Of a stretch of DNA of 64,000 nt, positions 60,251 to 64,000 are shown in pieces. The notes under the pieces are model-generated. The model had not been told where the DNA came from and ran no database searches. It was given only the letters and a program-made list of their open reading frames with translations. The first letter of the stretch is position 1; the number at the start of each line of letters is the position of its first letter. Made by a program: the position numbers and the translations under genes. The stretch comes from Maribellus sediminis. Lineage in GTDB: Bacteria > Bacteroidota > Bacteroidia > Bacteroidales > Prolixibacteraceae. The DNA lies in assembly GCF_011799805.1 (NCBI RefSeq), contig NZ_WXUB01000006.1:62001-126000 (forward strand), in the 5' to 3' direction.

Positions 60251-60574
60251 ATGCATCGTTTAATTTTACTCCTGCTTTTAATACTTGTTTTCGGATGCAG
60301 TTCGCAAAAGAAACTTCAGCGAACTTTTGTTGGCAAACCGTTGTCGGCCTTTGAAAAAGCATATGGCAAGCCAGTTGCCTTGTTGGATCGGTCGGAAGGG
60401 AAAGTGTATGTTTTTGAAAAGACCGAAGTGTTGAAAAGCACCGAAATTGGTCAGGCAAAACTTACGCTCGACCCCATGATGACACCAACAGTAACCAAAA
60501 CAGATAAGTATTACGTTACTGTTAAAAATGACGTGGTGACAAAGGTGAAGCAGGAAACCGAATACGAACGCTAA
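60251..60574 (+). CDS. Small lipoprotein of unknown function
   Basis: A 107-residue lipoprotein: hydrophobic signal LILLLLLILVF then the lipobox VFGCSS (Cys at residue 16). The mature part, about 90 residues, begins QKKLQRTFVGKPLSAFEKAYGKP, a pattern seen in small envelope proteins of the SmpA/OmlA-like size class, but I recognise no family. It ends just before the tRNA-Leu gene on the same strand. Confidence 0.7.
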   Translation: MHRLILLLLLILVFGCSSQKKLQRTFVGKPLSAFEKAYGKPVALLDRSEGKVYVFEKTEVLKSTEIGQAKLTLDPMMTPTVTKTDKYYVTVKNDVVTKVKQETEYER

Positions 60575-60614
60575 TGATATTTTAATGAAAAGTATGCAGG
60601 TTAAAAAAAATTTA

Positions 60615-60622
60615 TAGTTTTG
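60615..60622 (+). promoter_or_regulatory. -7 box of tRNA-Leu
   Basis: TAGTTTTG matches TAnnTTTG, 46 bp upstream of the mature tRNA 5' end. Confidence 0.55.
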
Positions 60623-60667
60623 CACTCACAAATTTTCGGGGTCACCTGAAAACGTTCTAAAAAATAA

Positions 60668-60756
60668 GCCCAGGTGGTGGAATTGGTAGACACGCAAGGT
60701 TGAGGGCCTTGTGGGAGAATTTTCCCGTGCAAGTTCGAGTCTTGTTCTGGGCACCA
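60668..60756 (+). tRNA. tRNA-Leu (anticodon GAG)
   Basis: A complete tRNA with a 7-bp acceptor stem (GCCCAGG with TCTGGGC, one G-U), a D-arm with GGTGGAATTGGTAGACAC, an anticodon stem CAAGG/CCTTG around loop TTGAGGG (anticodon GAG), a long variable arm typical of Leu, a T-arm with GTTCGAGTC and an encoded 3' CCA. It reads CUC and CUU codons. Confidence 0.97.
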
Positions 60757-60759
60757 ATC

Positions 60760-60800
60760 AAAAAAGCAACGATCTTATTTTCAGATCGTTGCTTTTTTAT
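60760..60800 (+). terminator. Intrinsic terminator of tRNA-Leu
   Basis: AAAAAAGCAACGATCT (60760-60775) and AGATCGTTGCTTTTTT (60783-60798) form a perfect stem of 16 bp, with T run, right behind the tRNA. The following stretch 60801-61098 contains no gene or structure that I can support. Confidence 0.93.
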
Positions 60801-61098
60801 TTTCCCTTTAAATATAAATAATCCCTCCATTTCAATCTGGATACTCAGATTTCATTATCATGATGTCGGCGGTTCAAGCAAGCCTCTTGCAACCAATAAA
60901 CAAAGGAGTTCGCAACCGAATTACGAAATGCCACTATTATTGATGCGTTAAACAAGCGACTTTTCCTTGTAATTTGTGTCGGCATTATACTTTTAAGATT
61001 ATCTCCTGAAAATCCCCGGGATTTTAAAAATTAAACTGTCTTTTAATGATATATTTATTGAAATTTACGGGAACTTACAACCGAATCAAATCAAATTC

Positions 61099-63558
61099 AT
61101 GAACAAACCTTTATTCTTTGTTTTTTTTATTGGTTGGGGAATAACCTTTTTTACATCTGCTCAGAATAAGGACTTCTCAGTAAACATTGATAACAAGGAA
61201 TTTGATCCGGCAACCCTGTTATGGTATAACTCACCTGCAATAGCATGGGAAGAAGCTCTTCCTGTAGGAAATGGAAGGTTGGGTGCAATGGTTTTTGGAA
61301 AATATAATGAAGAACGCATACAGCTAAATGAAGATACCTACTGGACCGGCGGGCCTTATTCAACAGTGGTAGAGGGAGGTGCAGAGTTTTTACCTCAAAT
61401 TCAGAAATATGTTTTTGATGGTGAGCCGATAAAAGCACATAAATTATTTGGAAGGCATTTAATGGGTTATCCGGTCGAACAACAGAAATATCAATCGCTG
61501 GCTAACCTCATCCTTTTTTTTGAAGACCTGACAGAAGTAAGCGGATACAAACGATGGCTGGACCTCAACACAGGAATTACCGGCGTAGAATATACTACAG
61601 ATGGAGTTACTTATCGCAGAGAGGTTCTTTCTTCAGTTCCCGACCAGGTAATACTTGTGCGCTTAACAACCAGCAAGCCAGGCAGCCTTTCATTTAAGGC
61701 TCAGTTGCGCGGAGTTCGCAACGCCGCCCACTCCAATTATGCTACAGATTATTTTACCATGGACGAGGTTGACGAAGATGGTTTGATGTTGAACGGGAAA
61801 TCGGCAGATTACCTGGGAATTGAAGGCAAGTTAAAGTACAAAGTTCAGCTCAAAGCCTTTTCTGAAGGTGGTACCATAAGAACTGAAGACGACTATTTAA
61901 TTATAAAAAATGCCAATGCTGTTACTTTGTGCATTGCGGCGGCAACCAATTTTGTAAATTATAAAGATGTAAGTGCCGATCAGAATAAACGGGTTGCTAA
62001 TTTTCTGGAAGGGATGAAAGGCAAAACTTATAATGAAATAGCAATTGCTTCGGTGGCTGATTATCAGAAATATTTCAACCGGGTTTCTCTGGAACTTCCG
62101 GTGTCGAGTAACTCCTACCTGCCAACAGATAAAAGAATGGCTGCATTAAATTCGGATGTTGATGCCAGTCTTGCGTCTCTTTGTTACAATTTTGCCCGTT
62201 ATGTGCTGATCAGTTCATCACGACCTGGCACACAACCTGCCAATCTGCAGGGAATCTGGAATGAATACATGAATCCGCCATGGGATTCGAAATATACCAC
62301 CAACATTAACACTGAAATGAATTACTGGCCGGCAGAATCGGGCAATCTTTCTGAGTTTGTGGAACCACTAACCAAAATGGTGAAGGAGTTAACCGACCAG
62401 GGTTCACAGGTGGCAAAAGAGCATTATGGCGCCGGCGGTTGGGTATTTCATCAAAATACCGATTTGTGGCGGGTCGCCGCCCCGATGGATGGACCTTGCT
62501 GGGGTACATTTACTGTTGGAGGCGCCTGGCTGACTAACCAATTGTACGATCACTACCTTTATACTCAGGATAAAGACTACCTTCAAGAACTTTATCCGGT
62601 GATGAAAGGTGCTGTTCAATTTTTTATGGATTTTCTGATTGAAGATCCGCAAGGAAAATACCTGGTAACCAACCCTTCCACTTCGCCTGAAAATCCGCCC
62701 AAAGGACCTGGTTATGAATATTTTTACGACGAGGTAACCGGAATGTACTATTTTACCACCATTTGTTATGGTTCTTCTATTGATATTCAAATCCTGACCG
62801 ACCTGTTCGGATATTATATTGAATCATCAAAAATATTAGGTCTGGATGCCGAGTTTGCTGAAAAAGTAGCCAAAGCTCGCCAAAAACTGTCGCCACCAAA
62901 AGTCGGGAAAGATGGTACTTTGCAGGAGTGGGCTGAAGATTATGAACAACTGGAGGATAAGCACAGGCATTTCTCTCACATGTATGGGTTATATCCGGGG
63001 AATGTAATTTCAGCAAAACGAACCCCTCAGTACATCGAGGCATGCAAGGCGTTACTGGAGCAACGGGGAGATGGCGGAACAGGATTTTCGAGAGGATGGA
63101 AAATGGCACTTTGGGCGCGACTTTTTGACGGAAACAGGGCAAATACCATTTTTAAGGGCTATATACAGGAACAGTGCTATCCTCAATTGTTTGCCAAATG
63201 TGGGAAACCGCTTCAAATTGACGGAACAATGGGAGTTGCCGCTGGCATTACAGAAATGCTGGTTCAATCGCATGAAGGTGCTATTGATCTGCTACCAGCA
63301 TTGCCGGATGAATGGACCGAAGGACATTTTGATGGTGTTTGTGTCCGGGGAGGATTCGAACTGGATATGAGTTGGGAAGATAAAATTATTACCAAAGTTG
63401 AAATCAAATCAAAAGCAGGAAAAATTTGCCGTATTGATGACGGTGCCAATTTTCGTATCACCAAAGACAGGAAAAAAGTTGCTGTAACAACCCATAAGGA
63501 CGGTTCTGTTGAATTTCAAACAATAAGGGGAGAAGTTTACCAATTGACCCAAAAATAA
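61099..63558 (+). CDS. GH95 alpha-L-fucosidase
   Basis: An 819-residue secreted enzyme of glycoside hydrolase family 95, inverting alpha-1,2-L-fucosidase type. Signal peptide ends near residue 21 (FFTSAQ). The N-terminal beta-domain (about 38-290) includes LPVGNGRLGAMVFG and LNEDTYWTGGP, the helical (alpha/alpha)6 barrel (about 330-720) includes NLQGIWNEYMNPPWDSKYTT, then NINTEMNYWPAESG (the Asn pair of the site), LQEWAEDYEQ with the general acid Glu, and QIDGTMG with the Asp. A C-terminal beta-domain closes it. GH95 also contains L-galactosidases, so fucose is likely but not certain. The next gene follows after 4 bp. Confidence 0.93.
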   Translation: MNKPLFFVFFIGWGITFFTSAQNKDFSVNIDNKEFDPATLLWYNSPAIAWEEALPVGNGRLGAMVFGKYNEERIQLNEDTYWTGGPYSTVVEGGAEFLPQIQKYVFDGEPIKAHKLFGRHLMGYPVEQQKYQSLANLILFFEDLTEVSGYKRWLDLNTGITGVEYTTDGVTYRREVLSSVPDQVILVRLTTSKPGSLSFKAQLRGVRNAAHSNYATDYFTMDEVDEDGLMLNGKSADYLGIEGKLKYKVQLKAFSEGGTIRTEDDYLIIKNANAVTLCIAAATNFVNYKDVSADQNKRVANFLEGMKGKTYNEIAIASVADYQKYFNRVSLELPVSSNSYLPTDKRMAALNSDVDASLASLCYNFARYVLISSSRPGTQPANLQGIWNEYMNPPWDSKYTTNINTEMNYWPAESGNLSEFVEPLTKMVKELTDQGSQVAKEHYGAGGWVFHQNTDLWRVAAPMDGPCWGTFTVGGAWLTNQLYDHYLYTQDKDYLQELYPVMKGAVQFFMDFLIEDPQGKYLVTNPSTSPENPPKGPGYEYFYDEVTGMYYFTTICYGSSIDIQILTDLFGYYIESSKILGLDAEFAEKVAKARQKLSPPKVGKDGTLQEWAEDYEQLEDKHRHFSHMYGLYPGNVISAKRTPQYIEACKALLEQRGDGGTGFSRGWKMALWARLFDGNRANTIFKGYIQEQCYPQLFAKCGKPLQIDGTMGVAAGITEMLVQSHEGAIDLLPALPDEWTEGHFDGVCVRGGFELDMSWEDKIITKVEIKSKAGKICRIDDGANFRITKDRKKVAVTTHKDGSVEFQTIRGEVYQLTQK

Positions 63559-63562
63559 GATC

Positions 63563-64000
63563 ATGAGAAAACCTGTTCGGATAATTAAGGCTGCTGAAAT
63601 AAAACAAAATTATTCCATGAAGAAAGCAATTGATGCTATGGAACAGGCATTTTCTTCTTTATCTTCCGGCGAAAGTTTTGTTCCTGCACGCTATGTATCA
63701 AGTCTTCCCTCAAAACAACTTTTAATGTTGTTTAAACCTGCTCACGTTGAAAAAGATAATCGTGTATCCGTTAAAATCATTACCCAGCGCGAAAAAAGTT
63801 GCATACAGGGAATTCCAACCATTCAGGGAATTATTCTGGTGATTGATTCGGTGACCGGTGAAATCCTTTCGATAATGGATGGTGAGTACATCACCGCACT
63901 GCGAACCGGTGCTGCCAGCGGACTGGCAACCCGCTATTTTTCGCGAAAGGACGCCCAAACTTTGGCTCTTTTCGGCTGCGGTTCACAGGGTCGAACCCAA
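63563..64000 (+). CDS. Ornithine cyclodeaminase/mu-crystallin family protein, 5' part
   Basis: The first 146 codons of a gene that runs off the right edge. The protein belongs to the ornithine cyclodeaminase/mu-crystallin family, NAD(P)-binding enzymes that include ornithine cyclodeaminases, alanine dehydrogenases and ketimine reductases. Visible are AIDAMEQAFSSLSSGE near residue 24, VSVKIITQ, IQGIILVIDSVTGEILSIMDGEYITALRTGAASGLAT-type residues (quoted here only as a region, 90-130) and the Rossmann motif LFGCGSQGRTQ at the very end. The ATG at 63563 is 4 bp after the fucosidase stop, so the genes are co-transcribed. The exact reaction is open. Confidence 0.88.
   Translation, partial: MRKPVRIIKAAEIKQNYSMKKAIDAMEQAFSSLSSGESFVPARYVSSLPSKQLLMLFKPAHVEKDNRVSVKIITQREKSCIQGIPTIQGIILVIDSVTGEILSIMDGEYITALRTGAASGLATRYFSRKDAQTLALFGCGSQGRTQ

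Noticed and set aside
60801-61098. tRNA fragment or attachment site behind tRNA-Leu
   Set aside because: No duplicated tRNA 3' end or integrase gene follows the tRNA; the stretch shows no clear structure.
1-64000. CRISPR array
   Set aside because: The CHAT gene prompted a search, but no regular repeat-spacer pattern or cas gene was found.

Overview
The window is a chromosomal segment of a Bacteroidota bacterium, most likely a free-living glycan-degrading member of the Marinilabiliales/Prolixibacteraceae type (the order is inference). The signs are a SusC/SusD pair under FecI/FecR-type control, lineage proteins such as the PUR-like DUF3276 and DUF5606, weak Shine-Dalgarno sites, and many promoters with the Bacteroidota -7 box TAnnTTTG. 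No phage, plasmid, transposase or CRISPR array was seen.

Layout. 1-4.2 kb: the 3' end of a CHAT-protease gene converging on an ECF sigma factor/anti-sigma pair, a possible small RNA or attenuator, and a TonB-like protein. 4.2-8.4 kb: a secreted TIM-barrel protein and a vitamin B12 importer operon (btuF-btuC-btuD) behind a cobalamin riboswitch. 8.5-13.9 kb: a GH30-like glycosidase, an AT-rich orphan gene flanked by attC-like imperfect palindromes, a Spy-like lipoprotein, a Gfo/Idh oxidoreductase, and three clusters of REP-like palindromes. 14-18.2 kb: a GH130 mannosyl-glucose phosphorylase with its Na+ symporter, and ApbE. 18.2-18.7 kb: a four-copy tandem repeat of about 105-117 bp. 18.7-30.8 kb: small membrane protein, DUF1080-like protein, acylphosphatase, PLP decarboxylase, L-arabinose isomerase, endonuclease III, serine hydrolase, ABC-F ATPase, PUR-like protein, FolD and Ffh.

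31-38.6 kb is a sugar-acid/sugar-catabolic region. kduD and kduI are divergent from a LacI regulator, and one 16-bp palindrome supplies the -33 element of both promoters. Next comes a TetR regulator divergent from a three-gene cassette: a class III aminotransferase of the glutamate-1-semialdehyde aminomutase type, an FGGY sugar kinase and a class II aldolase. I cannot assign the substrate of this cassette, and it is the best candidate for an undescribed pathway. 38.6-48 kb is a polysaccharide utilization locus read leftwards: ECF sigma, FecR anti-sigma, SusC with an STN domain, SusD, a PKD lipoprotein, and a GH5 lipoprotein resembling endoglycoceramidases.

48-64 kb holds housekeeping genes and mixed functions: argS, an OmpA-family porin-like protein, a DnaQ-like exonuclease, DUF5606, a BtuB-like TonB receptor, an ECF sigma factor, a DJ-1/PfpI protein, purL, a small lipoprotein, tRNA-Leu(GAG), a GH95 alpha-L-fucosidase, and the start of an ornithine cyclodeaminase-family gene that runs off the end.

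The genes fit a heterotrophic marine or sediment saccharolytic lifestyle: outer-membrane glycan import, secreted glycosidases (GH30, GH5, GH95), phosphorolysis of mannosyl-glucose, isomerization of arabinose and uronate breakdown products, and B12 scavenging. All calls come from reading the sequence; no database search was run.
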